NCBI RefSeq assembly: GCF_003043945.1 | Contig: NZ_PYXG01000001.1 | Span: 1,178,001-1,242,000 of the forward strand | Length of the DNA: 64,000 nucleotides | From: Prevotella sp. oral taxon 376 | GTDB lineage: Bacteria > Bacteroidota > Bacteroidia > Bacteroidales > Bacteroidaceae | Reading direction: 5' to 3' | Part shown: positions 35,324 through 44,003 of the stretch, in pieces | Numbering within the stretch: the stretch's first letter is position 1 | Layout: each line of letters starts with the position of its first letter | Notes under the pieces: generated by a model | What the model was told of the DNA's origin: nothing | Database searches by the model: none | The model's input: only the letters and a program-made list of their open reading frames with translations | Program-made: the position numbers and the translations under genes

Positions 35324-36355
35324 ATGAAGAGAATACTGTTTTTATTGCTTATAGTTCTTGCTGCCCAAGGTGCCTTCGCGCAGTCTGTGCGTCGTAGAGC
35401 AGAACAACAGGCTGCTCAGAAGAACAACGCCGGTAACATCACCACCCGTGCGCAAATCTCGTTTCCTACAGAGCTGAAGATGGACGAGAATGTGGTCTGG
35501 CGTCGTGATGTATACCGTGAACTCAACCTCAACGAAGATGCCAATGCTGCCCTTTACTATCCCGTAGAGCCGTTGGGAACGCAGATGAACCTGTTCACCT
35601 ACATCTTTAAGCTCTTCATGACGGGACAGGTCAAGGCCTATGAATATCGTCTGGACGGCAATGAGGTGTTCAATGAGGGCGCAGAAGTCAAGCGCAAGGC
35701 ATTTCTCGATAACTATCACATCTTCTATGAAACCACCGACAGGGGCACACATATCGATGACAGCGACATCCCCTCGCGTGAGGTAACGGCCTATTATGTG
35801 AAGGAATCGTCCTACTATGACCAGGCCTCGGCAACCTTCCATACGAAGGTTCTGGCACTCTGCCCGATCATGAAGCGTGAAGATGATTTCGGAGACGGGG
35901 CCACCTCTTACCCTCTCTTCTGGGTCCGGTATGACGACTTGGCACCGTTTCTTTCCAAGCAGACTATCATGACGAGCAACCTTAACAATGCAGCGGTGAT
36001 GAGTATTGATGATTATTTCACCAAGAATTCTTATCGCGGCAAGATCTATAAGACAACTAACATGCTCGGAAAGACCCTGGCTCAATATTGTCCTAACGAG
36101 GAGGCCATGACCAAGGAGCAGAAGCGGATAGAAGAAGAAATCAAGGCCTTTGAGGAACATATATGGGGCGACAAGACCCGCAAGGATTCGCTCGACAGCA
36201 TAGCAGTGGCTGACAGAAACCAGAAGAAGGTGAGCCGTAAGAATCGCCGGAGTCTGAGGGGAGGCAATTCAAGCATTCGTTCCAAGCGCAAATCGGACGG
36301 TGGAAGTCTGTCTGGGTCGTCGGCACGCGTTACTGTTCGACGCGAAAGACATTAA
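35324..36355 (+). CDS. gldN: T9SS ring protein GldN/PorN
   Basis: 343 residues. A signal peptide (RILFLLLIVLAAQGAFAQ) is followed by the GldN core: ENVVWRRDVYRELNLNEDAN, NAALYYPVEPLGTQMNLFTYIF, VKAYEYRLDGNEVF and LGKTLAQYCPNEEAMTKEQ. It partners GldK in the outer-membrane-associated ring and contacts the end of GldM. A basic, Ser/Arg-rich tail (SRKNRRSLRGGNSSIRSKRK) extends beyond the conserved part and looks disordered. Last of the gldKLMN set; a small barrel gene follows 31 bases later. Confidence 0.94.
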   Translation: MKRILFLLLIVLAAQGAFAQSVRRRAEQQAAQKNNAGNITTRAQISFPTELKMDENVVWRRDVYRELNLNEDANAALYYPVEPLGTQMNLFTYIFKLFMTGQVKAYEYRLDGNEVFNEGAEVKRKAFLDNYHIFYETTDRGTHIDDSDIPSREVTAYYVKESSYYDQASATFHTKVLALCPIMKREDDFGDGATSYPLFWVRYDDLAPFLSKQTIMTSNLNNAAVMSIDDYFTKNSYRGKIYKTTNMLGKTLAQYCPNEEAMTKEQKRIEEEIKAFEEHIWGDKTRKDSLDSIAVADRNQKKVSRKNRRSLRGGNSSIRSKRKSDGGSLSGSSARVTVRRERH

Positions 36356-36386
36356 CCAAATAAAAAATAAGAAAGGAAAAGGTAAA

Positions 36387-36998
36387 ATGAAGAAGTTGAT
36401 CACAATGGCTTTTACAGCCCTCATGATGTTGTCTGCCACTACTGCGCAGGCTCAGATAAAGTTCGGTGTGAAAGGCGGACTGAATGTAACGAACATGTCT
36501 TTTGATAAGTCTGTCTTTGATAAGTCTAATCAAGCGGGGTTCTACCTTGGCCCGACGGCCAAGATCAGTCTGCCGCTTGTAGGTCTCTCGCTCGACGGAG
36601 CCTTGCTCTACGACCAGCGTAGTGCCACGATAACGGTCGACAAGGGTAGTGAACAAATCATAAGGGAGGAGGAAACCGTCAGGCAGAAGCAACTCGCCAT
36701 TCCTGTCAACCTCCGCTATTCTTTCGGAATCGGAGGTATTGCGAGCGTGTTCTTTTTCGCAGGTCCGCAGTTTGGTTTCAATCTAGCGGATGACATGAAG
36801 GATGTTGACTGGAAATGGAAGAATACCAATCTTAGTGTAAACCTCGGCGTTGGCATCACGACCTTGAATCATCTGGAGGTTTCAATGGACTATAACTTCG
36901 GTTGTGGACATACCGGCGAGTTCTCCGCCTCAAGCCTTTACAAGGGTGTAAAGAGCAGGAGCGGAGCGTTTCAGATAGGCTTGGCCTATTACTTCTAA
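36387..36998 (+). CDS. Small outer-membrane beta-barrel protein (PorT-like)
   Basis: 203 residues from ATG 36387, where a signal peptide begins (MKKLITMAFTALMMLSATTAQAQ). An upstream in-frame start at 36300 lies in gldN. The mature protein opens IKFGVKGGLNVTNM and ends GAFQIGLAYYF, a classic OMP_b-brl_2 pattern with a C-terminal aromatic. VFFFAGPQFGFNLAD and LNLGVGITTLNHLEVSMDYNF-like strands complete an eight-strand barrel. The position after gldN suggests a T9SS accessory such as PorT, but barrels of this class are hard to tell apart. Followed by a terminator. Confidence 0.72.
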   Translation: MKKLITMAFTALMMLSATTAQAQIKFGVKGGLNVTNMSFDKSVFDKSNQAGFYLGPTAKISLPLVGLSLDGALLYDQRSATITVDKGSEQIIREEETVRQKQLAIPVNLRYSFGIGGIASVFFFAGPQFGFNLADDMKDVDWKWKNTNLSVNLGVGITTLNHLEVSMDYNFGCGHTGEFSASSLYKGVKSRSGAFQIGLAYYF

Positions 36999-37065
36999 GA
37001 TGAGGACACTGGTTTTCCGAACGCTGCGCGAGCGGCTTTAGGGAAGTTTGACTCTTAAATTGGAT

Positions 37066-37094
37066 ATGCCATCGCGTTGGCGGTGGCATTTTCT
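37066..37094 (+). terminator. Terminator of the T9SS operon
   Basis: ATGCCATCGC and GCGGTGGCAT pair across GTTG and a TTTCT tail follows. It closes the porP to barrel unit. Confidence 0.75.
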
Positions 37095-37120
37095 ATTACA
37101 TTCCGGAAAGGCTTTCAGCA

Positions 37121-37261
37121 TCAGGATAGTATCTGCCTGTGTGAGATTCCGTCTTCCGGAAACCTCTCTGATAAGGCCTGAAATTCCGTATGAATGGCCT
37201 TTGGGTCGATTCCGTCAAGGTTGGGATTGGGGCAGTTTTCTTCCGCCACGAGTACATCCAT
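37121..37261 (-). other. Doubtful 46-codon ORF in a gene-free stretch
   Basis: The 36999-37463 stretch has no convincing gene. On the minus strand, an ORF from ATG 37261 to TGA 37121 begins MDVLVAEENCPNPNLDGIDP. The frame stays open ~19 codons upstream without another ATG. A minus-strand TATCTTTG box lies at 37336-37343. It could be a small protein, a gene remnant or chance. Confidence 0.25.
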
Positions 37262-37335
37262 GCGTACCTTAAGGATGACAGAGACTTCGTATGTGATGAG
37301 TTGGGCAAAAGTTTTCTGCGGCTATTGCATAGCTC

Positions 37336-37343
37336 GGCAAAGA
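37336..37343 (-). promoter_or_regulatory. Orphan minus-strand -7 box
   Basis: CAAAGATA on the plus strand reads TATCTTTG on the minus strand. No sure gene lies downstream on that strand before the T9SS operon, so it may drive the small ORF or an unannotated transcript. Confidence 0.35.
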
Positions 37344-37463
37344 TACAATTTATTCTCCGATCTACAAAAATAGCTTTCTAAAGTCTCTGAAGTTTGTCTT
37401 TGACCTTTGTTAGCTTGGCAGAAAATAAATGTTTATTTATTTTGCGTTCTCTCCGATTTCTAC

Positions 37464-37471
37464 TATCTTTG
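37464..37471 (+). promoter_or_regulatory. -7 box for the FAH-family gene
   Basis: TATCTTTG, with TTTG at 37441-37444 19 bases upstream: a near-perfect Bacteroidetes promoter, 20 bases before the ATG at 37491. Confidence 0.75.
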
Positions 37472-37490
37472 CTATAAAATAAGGAAAGAC

Positions 37491-38108
37491 ATGAAAATCT
37501 TTGCAGTAGGTACGAACTACCGAGAATATAATAAAGAGCTTGATGGGGCGTTATATAAACTCGAGGACCCCGTGATTTTCACGAAGGCAGATTCCGCCCT
37601 GCTCAAGCCGGGGAAGCCTTTCTTCGTACCCGACTTCATGGGCCGCATCGATTATGAGGCTGGGTTGGTGGTGCGAATATCACGCTTAGGCAAGACGATT
37701 GCCGAGCGATTTGCCCACCGCTACTATGATGCCGTAACGCTGGGAATTGACTTTACGGCCCGCGATGTGCAGCGGAAGTTACGCTCTGAGGGGCATCCGT
37801 GGGAGCTCTGCAAGGGTTTTGACGGCTCTGCTGTTATCGGTGAGTGGGTAGATAAAGAGAAATTCCTAAGCGTGCAACGCATTGGTTTCCGCCTTGCCGT
37901 TAATGGTGAGATGCGGCAGGAGGGGCAGACGGCCGACATGCTCTACACAGTCGACCAATTGATAGCCTATATCAGTCGGTTCTTCACGCTGAAGACGGGC
38001 GACCTCCTTTATACGGGCACTCCTGCGGGCGTAGGCCCCGTGCAGATAGAAGATCACCTGGAGGGCTGGCTGGAAGACAAAAAGGTGCTGGATTTGAGAT
38101 GTAAGTAA
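37491..38108 (+). CDS. Fumarylacetoacetate hydrolase-family protein
   Basis: 205 residues from ATG 37491; the longer ORF start at 37407 lies upstream of the promoter. MKIFAVGTNYREYNKEL starts the FAH fold. YEAGLVVRISRLGK carries the metal Glu. YYDAVTLGIDFTARDVQ, PWELCKGFDGSAVIGEW and LLYTGTPAGVGPVQIED are standard. The family cleaves C-C bonds or decarboxylates acidic keto compounds (FahA, acylpyruvase, oxaloacetate decarboxylase types). The short length fits the acylpyruvase/FAHD1 branch. It lies 23 bases before porU and may be cotranscribed with it, though no functional link is apparent. Confidence 0.9.
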   Translation: MKIFAVGTNYREYNKELDGALYKLEDPVIFTKADSALLKPGKPFFVPDFMGRIDYEAGLVVRISRLGKTIAERFAHRYYDAVTLGIDFTARDVQRKLRSEGHPWELCKGFDGSAVIGEWVDKEKFLSVQRIGFRLAVNGEMRQEGQTADMLYTVDQLIAYISRFFTLKTGDLLYTGTPAGVGPVQIEDHLEGWLEDKKVLDLRCK

Positions 38109-38131
38109 TTCTGTGTGAAATAGCATAACAG

Positions 38132-41100
38132 ATGAAGAAGCGAATACTGTTGTCCATAGGGATGCTGTGCAGCCTGATGCAGGTGAGTGCGCAGCGGTTC
38201 TATAACCTTACTGCTCAGGAAGTCAGGGTCGACTCGGTGTTACCTTCGTTTACCTATCAGGTACCCCTTGGTGAGGGTTATGCCGACTCCGTCTATACAG
38301 TTTCGATTGCCTATCCGGAATTCATCGATATGACCAAGGACGACATCGAGCGTTACCGAAGAATATCAAGGGCGGAATTGCCCGCGCTCCCTGTGGTGAA
38401 TCAAAGCATTGGCGTGAGTCGCAAGCAGGGCGTGCTTGAGGTGCAGTTATGTCCGCTGGTCTATAGAAATCGCCGCTATCAGGTACTCGTGAGTTTCATG
38501 CTCCGGGTGGAGGCGAAGGCTGCAAGGCGATCCGTGCGTAAGTCTAATGCTCTTACCCGTGTGGGAACAGCGGGCCGATATGTCGACCATTCAGTGCTGG
38601 CAAGCGGTCGATGGGCCAAGGTTCGTGTGCCCTCCACAGGCATCTATGTCCTCACCGAGGAGCTGATTCGTAAGGCGGGCTTTAGCAATCTGTCAAAAGT
38701 CAGGGTGTATGGCTATGGCGGCGCCTTGCAAAATGAGGTGCTCGACGGCAATGAGCTTCAGCGATTGGACGATCTGAAAGAAGTGCCGACCTGCGAGGTC
38801 GATGGTCGTAGGCTCTTCCATGCACAAGGTCCCGTGAGTTGGGCAAGCAACACCGCTGTCATCCGTATCCGCAATCCGTATTCCGATTATGGATATTATT
38901 TTATTACCGAAGCCGATGGCGACCCCCTGAAAGTGGATTCCGAGACCTTCCTGAAGACCCATTATCCGTCGGTCGACGACTATCACGAACTCTATGAGGT
39001 GGACTCCTATGCCTGGTATCAGGGCGGCAGAAACCTTTTCGGCGACGACCCTATCGATCAGGGCGAGAAACGAGTCTACACCCTGACGAATGATGCGAGC
39101 GTACAGGGTACGAACGCCCGGCTCACCGTGCGCCTCTCTGCGGGTACCGCCAGTACGGCCAGCATCAAGGTGAACGATCGCGAGGTGGGGTCGCTGCAGA
39201 TAAGATTATCGAAATATGACAAAGGCAACATGGTTGCCGAAACTTACGAGATAGCCTCCTTGACATCCGCGGACAAGGTTGAGATAGCCACGACAAGCGG
39301 TGGTCCCGTACGCCTCGACTTTCTCTCGCTGACCTACAGCAAGCCGAAGGCTGCGCCCGTCCTTTCGGGTGTCAGTTTCCCCGAACCGGAATATGTATAT
39401 AATATCACCCATCAAGATCACCATGCCGACGGACCTGCCGATATGGTCATCATCATACCGACTTCACAGAAGTTGCTCTCGCAGGCACAGCGTCTGAAAG
39501 AATTCCACGAACAGAAGAACGGCCTGAGAGTGCGCATCATACCCTCAGACGAGCTTTTCAACGAGTTTGGCAGTGGCACCCCCGATGCCAATGCCTATCG
39601 GCGATATCTGAAGATGCTCTACGACAGGTCTTCCAGTGATGCCGACATGCCCAAATACTTGCTGCTCTTCGGCGACTGCGTATGGGATAACCGACTGCTG
39701 ACCAGCGACTGCCACAATCTCAAAGCCGATGACCTGCTGCTTTGCTTTGAGAGCGAAAATTCGTTCAATGAACTTTATTGTTATGTCGACGATGGATTTT
39801 TCTGCCTCCTCGATGATGGCGAGGGTGGCAATCCCCGCAGCTCCGACAAGCTGGATATGGCCGTCGGGCGATTCCCCGTAACGACGGAAGCCGAGGCGAA
39901 GATTCTTGTCGACAAGACCATCCGCTACGCTGAGAACGACAATGCGGGGGCATGGCAGAACACGCTCGTGTTCATGGGCGACGACGGTAACGACAATATT
40001 CACATGAGCGATATAAATGATGCCGCTGAGCAAATAGCCTCTCTGCATCCGGGATATCTCGTGCGCAAGGTAATGTGGGATGCCTATACCCGCAAGACTT
40101 CGGCCACGGGCAACACTTATCCAGAAGTTACGGCACTTATTAAGCAGTATCAGGCCAACGGCGCGCTCATCATGGACTATGGGGGACATGGACGCGAGGA
40201 CCAGATTTCGCACGAGTTGGTGCTCCGTCTCGCCGATTTCGAATCGTTCCGCAATGAGAATCTGCCCTTGTGGATAACGGCCTCTTGTGATATCATGCCG
40301 TTCGACGGTACGGTTTCCACTATCGGAGAGCGGGCCTTGCTGAATGCCAAGGGGGGGGCGATGGCATTCTTCGGTACAACTCGAACCGTGCAGTCCAACT
40401 ATAACAAAGCCATCAACATGGCCTATCTGCGCCATGTGCTGACTGTTAAGGACGGGCAGCCGACCACCATCGGGGAGGCCCAGATGCTGGCGAAAAACGA
40501 GATGATTACCAGCGGGCAGGACTATACGACGAACAAGTTGCAGTATTCCTTGCTGGGCGACCCGGCCCTCCGCCTGAACCTTCCTACGAGAAAGGTGGTC
40601 ATAGACGATATCAACGGCATTGCGGAAGGTGCGCAGTTGAAGGCCGGGAGCATAGCTCGGGTGAGTGGGCACATTGAAGACGGCGACGGCTTCAACGGCG
40701 TGATGACGGCCACGGTGCGTGATCAAAGGGAACTCATCACTTGTAAGCTTAACAATACCAGTGATTCCGGGGCAGACACGCCTTTCCGATATTACGACCG
40801 GACGAAGACCCTCTTTACTGGCTCGGACAGTGTAAGGAACGGGCGGTTCACCTTCTCGTTTGCCGTACCGAAAGATATCAGCTATACCGATGCCAGCGGA
40901 CTCATCAATGTTTATGCGGTAAATGCCGACCATACGCTGGAGGCCCACGGCTCTACCGACCGTTTTACGATAGGCGGAAGCGAGCTTGAGGGCAGGAATA
41001 CCATCGGTCCTTCCATCTACTGCTACCTTAATTCGCCCTCGTTCATGAATGGAGGAAATGTGAACGCGACCCCTTACTTCGTGGCGCAGGTGAAAGATGA

Positions 41101-41671
41101 GGACGGCATTAATGCGTCGGGAAACGGAATAGGACACGATCTTGAGCTCATTATTGACGGCGACATGAGCAAGACTTATATTTTGAACGATAACTTCCAG
41201 TTCGATTTCGGAACCTATACCAGCGGCTCTACCTATTATAATCTGCCGGAACTGGCACCCGGAAAGCACAAGCTTCTGTTCCGTGCATGGGATGTGCTGA
41301 ACAATTCGTCGACGGCAGAGCTTACCTTCAAGGTTGTGCCCGGGCTGGAGCCCAACCTTTTCAGCGTGGATGTATCGCACAATCCGGCAACTACCACAAC
41401 TACCACAACTACCTTCATCATCAATCACGACCGTACCGGAAGCAACATGGATGTGGAGGTGGATGTCTACGACATCAGTGGCCGCTGGATGTGGTCGCAT
41501 TCCGAAAGCGGCGTGAGCACCTCTCAGACCTATACGCTAAGCTGGGATTTGACGACAGGCAGAGGCAGGAAGCTGCAGACGGGCGTATATGTTTACCGTG
41601 TGCGTATCGCCTCGGGCGGAAGCACCAAGGTGTCGAAAGCCAAGAAATTAATAGTTGTAGGCAATAATTAA
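38132..41671 (+). CDS. porU: T9SS C-terminal signal peptidase/sortase PorU
   Basis: 1179 residues. The signal peptide (RILLSIGMLCSLMQVSA) is followed by a beta-rich prodomain to ~440. A gingipain-type C25 peptidase domain spans ~440-790, with catalytic His near 686 in YGGHGRE and Cys near 719 in ITASCDI. The 33-residue spacing matches gingipains. Ig-like domains and a type A C-terminal domain end the protein (YDISGRWMW, then TGVYVYRVRI). PorU removes the CTD signal of T9SS cargo at the cell surface and attaches cargo to A-LPS. An in-frame 9-base repeat (41391-41414) encodes a poly-Thr run before the CTD. porV and ispF follow. Confidence 0.93.
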   Translation: MKKRILLSIGMLCSLMQVSAQRFYNLTAQEVRVDSVLPSFTYQVPLGEGYADSVYTVSIAYPEFIDMTKDDIERYRRISRAELPALPVVNQSIGVSRKQGVLEVQLCPLVYRNRRYQVLVSFMLRVEAKAARRSVRKSNALTRVGTAGRYVDHSVLASGRWAKVRVPSTGIYVLTEELIRKAGFSNLSKVRVYGYGGALQNEVLDGNELQRLDDLKEVPTCEVDGRRLFHAQGPVSWASNTAVIRIRNPYSDYGYYFITEADGDPLKVDSETFLKTHYPSVDDYHELYEVDSYAWYQGGRNLFGDDPIDQGEKRVYTLTNDASVQGTNARLTVRLSAGTASTASIKVNDREVGSLQIRLSKYDKGNMVAETYEIASLTSADKVEIATTSGGPVRLDFLSLTYSKPKAAPVLSGVSFPEPEYVYNITHQDHHADGPADMVIIIPTSQKLLSQAQRLKEFHEQKNGLRVRIIPSDELFNEFGSGTPDANAYRRYLKMLYDRSSSDADMPKYLLLFGDCVWDNRLLTSDCHNLKADDLLLCFESENSFNELYCYVDDGFFCLLDDGEGGNPRSSDKLDMAVGRFPVTTEAEAKILVDKTIRYAENDNAGAWQNTLVFMGDDGNDNIHMSDINDAAEQIASLHPGYLVRKVMWDAYTRKTSATGNTYPEVTALIKQYQANGALIMDYGGHGREDQISHELVLRLADFESFRNENLPLWITASCDIMPFDGTVSTIGERALLNAKGGAMAFFGTTRTVQSNYNKAINMAYLRHVLTVKDGQPTTIGEAQMLAKNEMITSGQDYTTNKLQYSLLGDPALRLNLPTRKVVIDDINGIAEGAQLKAGSIARVSGHIEDGDGFNGVMTATVRDQRELITCKLNNTSDSGADTPFRYYDRTKTLFTGSDSVRNGRFTFSFAVPKDISYTDASGLINVYAVNADHTLEAHGSTDRFTIGGSELEGRNTIGPSIYCYLNSPSFMNGGNVNATPYFVAQVKDEDGINASGNGIGHDLELIIDGDMSKTYILNDNFQFDFGTYTSGSTYYNLPELAPGKHKLLFRAWDVLNNSSTAELTFKVVPGLEPNLFSVDVSHNPATTTTTTTTFIINHDRTGSNMDVEVDVYDISGRWMWSHSESGVSTSQTYTLSWDLTTGRGRKLQTGVYVYRVRIASGGSTKVSKAKKLIVVGNN
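41391..41414 (+). repeat. 9-base tandem repeat in porU
   Basis: ACTACCACA repeated about 2.7 times encodes eight consecutive threonines just before the C-terminal domain. Because the unit is a multiple of three, copy-number change would lengthen or shorten the linker without a frameshift. Confidence 0.7.
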
Positions 41672-41720
41672 GATAGCTTCTGCGTTTATAGGCAGTAATG
41701 TATCGTCATCTGATTGGAAA

Positions 41721-42890
41721 ATGAACAGAATTTTCAGAATATTCGCAGTAAGCATGCTGGGAACATTGTCGCTCGGCTTGTCTGCCCAAGAGAAGCGCGA
41801 CCTCTTTAACCCTGTGAACTATTCCGTAACCTCCCAGAACATTGCTCCTGATGCCCGTGGGGCAGGTATGGGTGATGTGGGTGTGGCTACGGAGGCTGAT
41901 GTCAACTCACAATACTGGAATCCGGCGAAATATCCGTTCAATATTTCCCGTGCCGGAGTATCCCTGAACTATACCCCTTGGCTGCGGCAGTTGGTCAATG
42001 ATATGGATCTGGCCTACCTTTCCGGATACTATCGTATCGGCGACTATAGTGCGGTGAGCGGTTCGCTGCGGTATTTCTCCATGGGAGAGGTTTTTCTGGA
42101 CAAGACGGCCAACTCCCTGTCTATAAACCCTTATGAGATGTCCTTGGATGTGGCTTATTCCCTGATGCTGAGCGAGAAGTTCTCTCTCGGAGCGGCGGTC
42201 AGGTGGATTTACTCCGACTTGAAATACACTTTGACCGACGATACATCGCCGGGCTCTGCCTTTGCGGCTGATATTGCCGCCTATTATCAGAACTATGTCA
42301 ACCTGGGATCCCGTGAATGCCAGCTGGGCTTGGGACTGAACATTTCCAATATCGGCAGCAAAATAAGCTTCGGGGGCGACAACCATAGTTACTTCATACC
42401 GACCAACCTCCGGCTGGGAGCCTCTCTGATGGTGCCCATCGATGAGTATAATAAGATTACCGTGGCCGCTGATGCCAATAAGTTGCTGGTGCCGACCTAT
42501 CCGAAGAAGGAGGAAGGCGAGAGCACGGAAGATTACCAGCGTCGCATGGAGAACGACTACTGGAATGTGTCGTCGATTTCCGGTATCTTCAAGAGTTTCA
42601 GCGACGCTCCAAACGGATTTTCGGAAGAGTTGGAGGAGATTTACTGGAGCGTGGGCGCGGAGTACACTTATAACGACAAATTCTCGCTGCGTGCCGGTTA
42701 TCACCATGAAAGCGAGAACAAGGGAAACCGTAAATACTTCACCGTGGGCGCGGGATTCTGGATGAGCGTGTTCTCTCTGGATGCCGGATACCTGATTTCC
42801 ACGGCCAAGAGCAACCCTCTCGACCAGACCTTGCGTATCTCATTGAGTTTTGACATGGACGGTATCAAGGATTTATTTCACAGGAGATGA
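41721..42890 (+). CDS. porV: T9SS outer-membrane protein PorV (LptO)
   Basis: 389 residues. The signal peptide (FAVSMLGTLSLGLSAQ) is followed by a FadL-like barrel. The opening NIAPDARGAGMGDVGVATEADVN is the strongly conserved PorV signature, and SQYWNPAKYPF follows. It shuttles cargo from the SprA translocon to PorU. FTVGAGFWMSVFSLDAGYLI and the final ISLSFDMDG are terminal strands. It follows porU by 49 bases, the usual pairing, and its stop overlaps ispF by 4 bases. Confidence 0.94.
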   Translation: MNRIFRIFAVSMLGTLSLGLSAQEKRDLFNPVNYSVTSQNIAPDARGAGMGDVGVATEADVNSQYWNPAKYPFNISRAGVSLNYTPWLRQLVNDMDLAYLSGYYRIGDYSAVSGSLRYFSMGEVFLDKTANSLSINPYEMSLDVAYSLMLSEKFSLGAAVRWIYSDLKYTLTDDTSPGSAFAADIAAYYQNYVNLGSRECQLGLGLNISNIGSKISFGGDNHSYFIPTNLRLGASLMVPIDEYNKITVAADANKLLVPTYPKKEEGESTEDYQRRMENDYWNVSSISGIFKSFSDAPNGFSEELEEIYWSVGAEYTYNDKFSLRAGYHHESENKGNRKYFTVGAGFWMSVFSLDAGYLISTAKSNPLDQTLRISLSFDMDGIKDLFHRR

Positions 42891-43363
42891 GCATTCGGGT
42901 AGGTATGGGCTATGATGTCCACAGACTCGTGGAGGGTCGCGAGTTGTGGATGGGAGGCGTCAAGATAGAGCACGAGCTGGGGCTTCTCGGCCACAGCGAT
43001 GCCGATGTGTTGATACACGCTGTCTGCGACGCGCTGCTGGGAGCGGCCAATATGCGCGATATCGGCTACCATTTTCCCGATACTTCGGCAGACACGCTGG
43101 ATGTAGACAGCAAGCTGCTTCTCCGCAAGACCATTGGCTTGATAGCCACGAAAGGATACCGGCTGGTGAATGTCGACGCCACGATTTGTGCCGAACGGCC
43201 CAAGCTCAATCCGCATATTCCGGCTATGAGGGCATGTCTTGCCAAGGTGATGGATACCGACGAGGAGAACATCTCCATCAAGGCGACGACCTCTGAGCGG
43301 CTTGGCTTCACGGGGCGCGAGGAGGGAATCAGTGCCTATGCCGTCTGCCTGATAGAGCGGTAG
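42887..43363 (+). CDS. ispF: 2-C-methyl-D-erythritol 2,4-cyclodiphosphate synthase
   Basis: 158 residues, the normal length. The zinc residues Asp10 and His12 are in MGYDVHRL. LGHSDADVLIHAVCDALLGA and the IGYHFPD segment form the active site, and GFTGREEGISAYAVCLI closes the fold. It converts CDP-ME-2-phosphate to MEcPP in the MEP isoprenoid pathway. It is translationally coupled to porV although unrelated in function, as often seen in Bacteroidetes. ispD, an earlier enzyme of the same pathway, lies at 49428. Confidence 0.97.
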   Translation: MSIRVGMGYDVHRLVEGRELWMGGVKIEHELGLLGHSDADVLIHAVCDALLGAANMRDIGYHFPDTSADTLDVDSKLLLRKTIGLIATKGYRLVNVDATICAERPKLNPHIPAMRACLAKVMDTDEENISIKATTSERLGFTGREEGISAYAVCLIER

Positions 43364-43420
43364 CGGCCGCTTGTATTCCCTCGGGTGATCTTCTGATATT
43401 CTCTTTGCCGTGGGCAGTTT

Positions 43421-43486
43421 GACGAAATCGCCGATTTCGCCGCACGATTTCGCCGGTTTTGTCGTTCAATCTCGCCGGTTTCGTCA
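43421..43486 (+). repeat. Dispersed intergenic repeat, copy 3
   Basis: GACGAAATCGCCGATTTCGCCGC and two further ~22-base units (CACGATTTCGCCGGTTTTGTCG, TTCAATCTCGCCGGTTTCGTC) follow ispF. Same order and unit length as the copy at 26882. Confidence 0.88.
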
Positions 43487-43628
43487 GGCTTATGGCCGCT
43501 TTTGGCATTCTTCCCAATCATTCTCTTGTTCTTGACCTGCGCTTCACGGTGCTCCCGGAAAGGCTCCGCGCGGGGCTGAACCCTCTTCGGCGTCCTGCCC
43601 GAAAGCGGCTGCTGCCGGAAGAAAAGGC

Positions 43629-43826
43629 AAAAAAATACGCTGCAACTCTCAACGAGCAACAGCGTAAAACCTATGTTTAACTAAAAATCCTTTTTCGAAA
43701 TAAATGAAAGCCTCGCGGTTTCCATTGTCATCCTTCGTTAAACAATCTGTAAATCTACCTTAAAACCTAATAACTAAAAACCTAAATCTATTACTACTAA
43801 CCTAAACAATCTATTAACCTTTTGAT
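43629..43826 (-). ncRNA. Probable small non-coding RNA
   Basis: A stand-alone minus-strand transcript of ~200 bases is predicted from a TATCTTTG -7 box at 43831-43838 and a terminator at its 3' end (TACGCTG pairing with CAGCGTA, then seven T residues). No reading frame of note lies between. The 5' half is almost free of C and rich in TTTAGGTT/TTATTAGG repeats; the 3' half holds GGAAACCGCGAGGC. Position between ispF and a divergent glycosyltransferase gene. It recalls stand-alone RNAs of Bacteroidales (6S-like or the Bacteroidales-1 motif), but membership was not tested. Confidence 0.6.
43636..43666 (-). terminator. Terminator of the small RNA
   Basis: Minus-strand TACGCTG...CAGCGTA stem, followed by TTTTTTT at 43635-43629. 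Confidence 0.75.
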
Positions 43827-43830
43827 GATG

Positions 43831-43838
43831 CAAAGATA
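43831..43838 (-). promoter_or_regulatory. -7 box of the small RNA
   Basis: Minus-strand TATCTTTG matching TAnnTTTG, with no protein gene downstream on that strand. Confidence 0.6.
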
Positions 43839-43976
43839 CGGAGAAATTAGGAAAAGCGCAATGAATTCTTGCTTGTTTGTGCTGAAAACATGCTTATTCT
43901 TGACTTATATCAAAGTTTTGTGCCCGCACACAAGTAATAATCCATGGAAATTCTTGTCATTTATGCCATTTTGCAT

Positions 43977-43984
43977 TACCTTTG
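43977..43984 (+). promoter_or_regulatory. -7 box for the glycosyltransferase pair
   Basis: TACCTTTG, with TTG at 43954-43956 20 bases upstream and 19 bases before the ATG at 44004. Confidence 0.65.
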
Positions 43985-44003
43985 CTCGTAAATACTTCTG
44001 CGG

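Noticed and set aside
39545..41500. 651-codon open frame antisense to porU
   Set aside because: It shadows the C25 peptidase and C-terminal domain coding. No domain, promoter or signal peptide supports it.
43336..43680. ORFs overlapping the repeat copy and the small RNA region
   Set aside because: They run through the repeat and the terminator of the small RNA in different frames and match no protein family.
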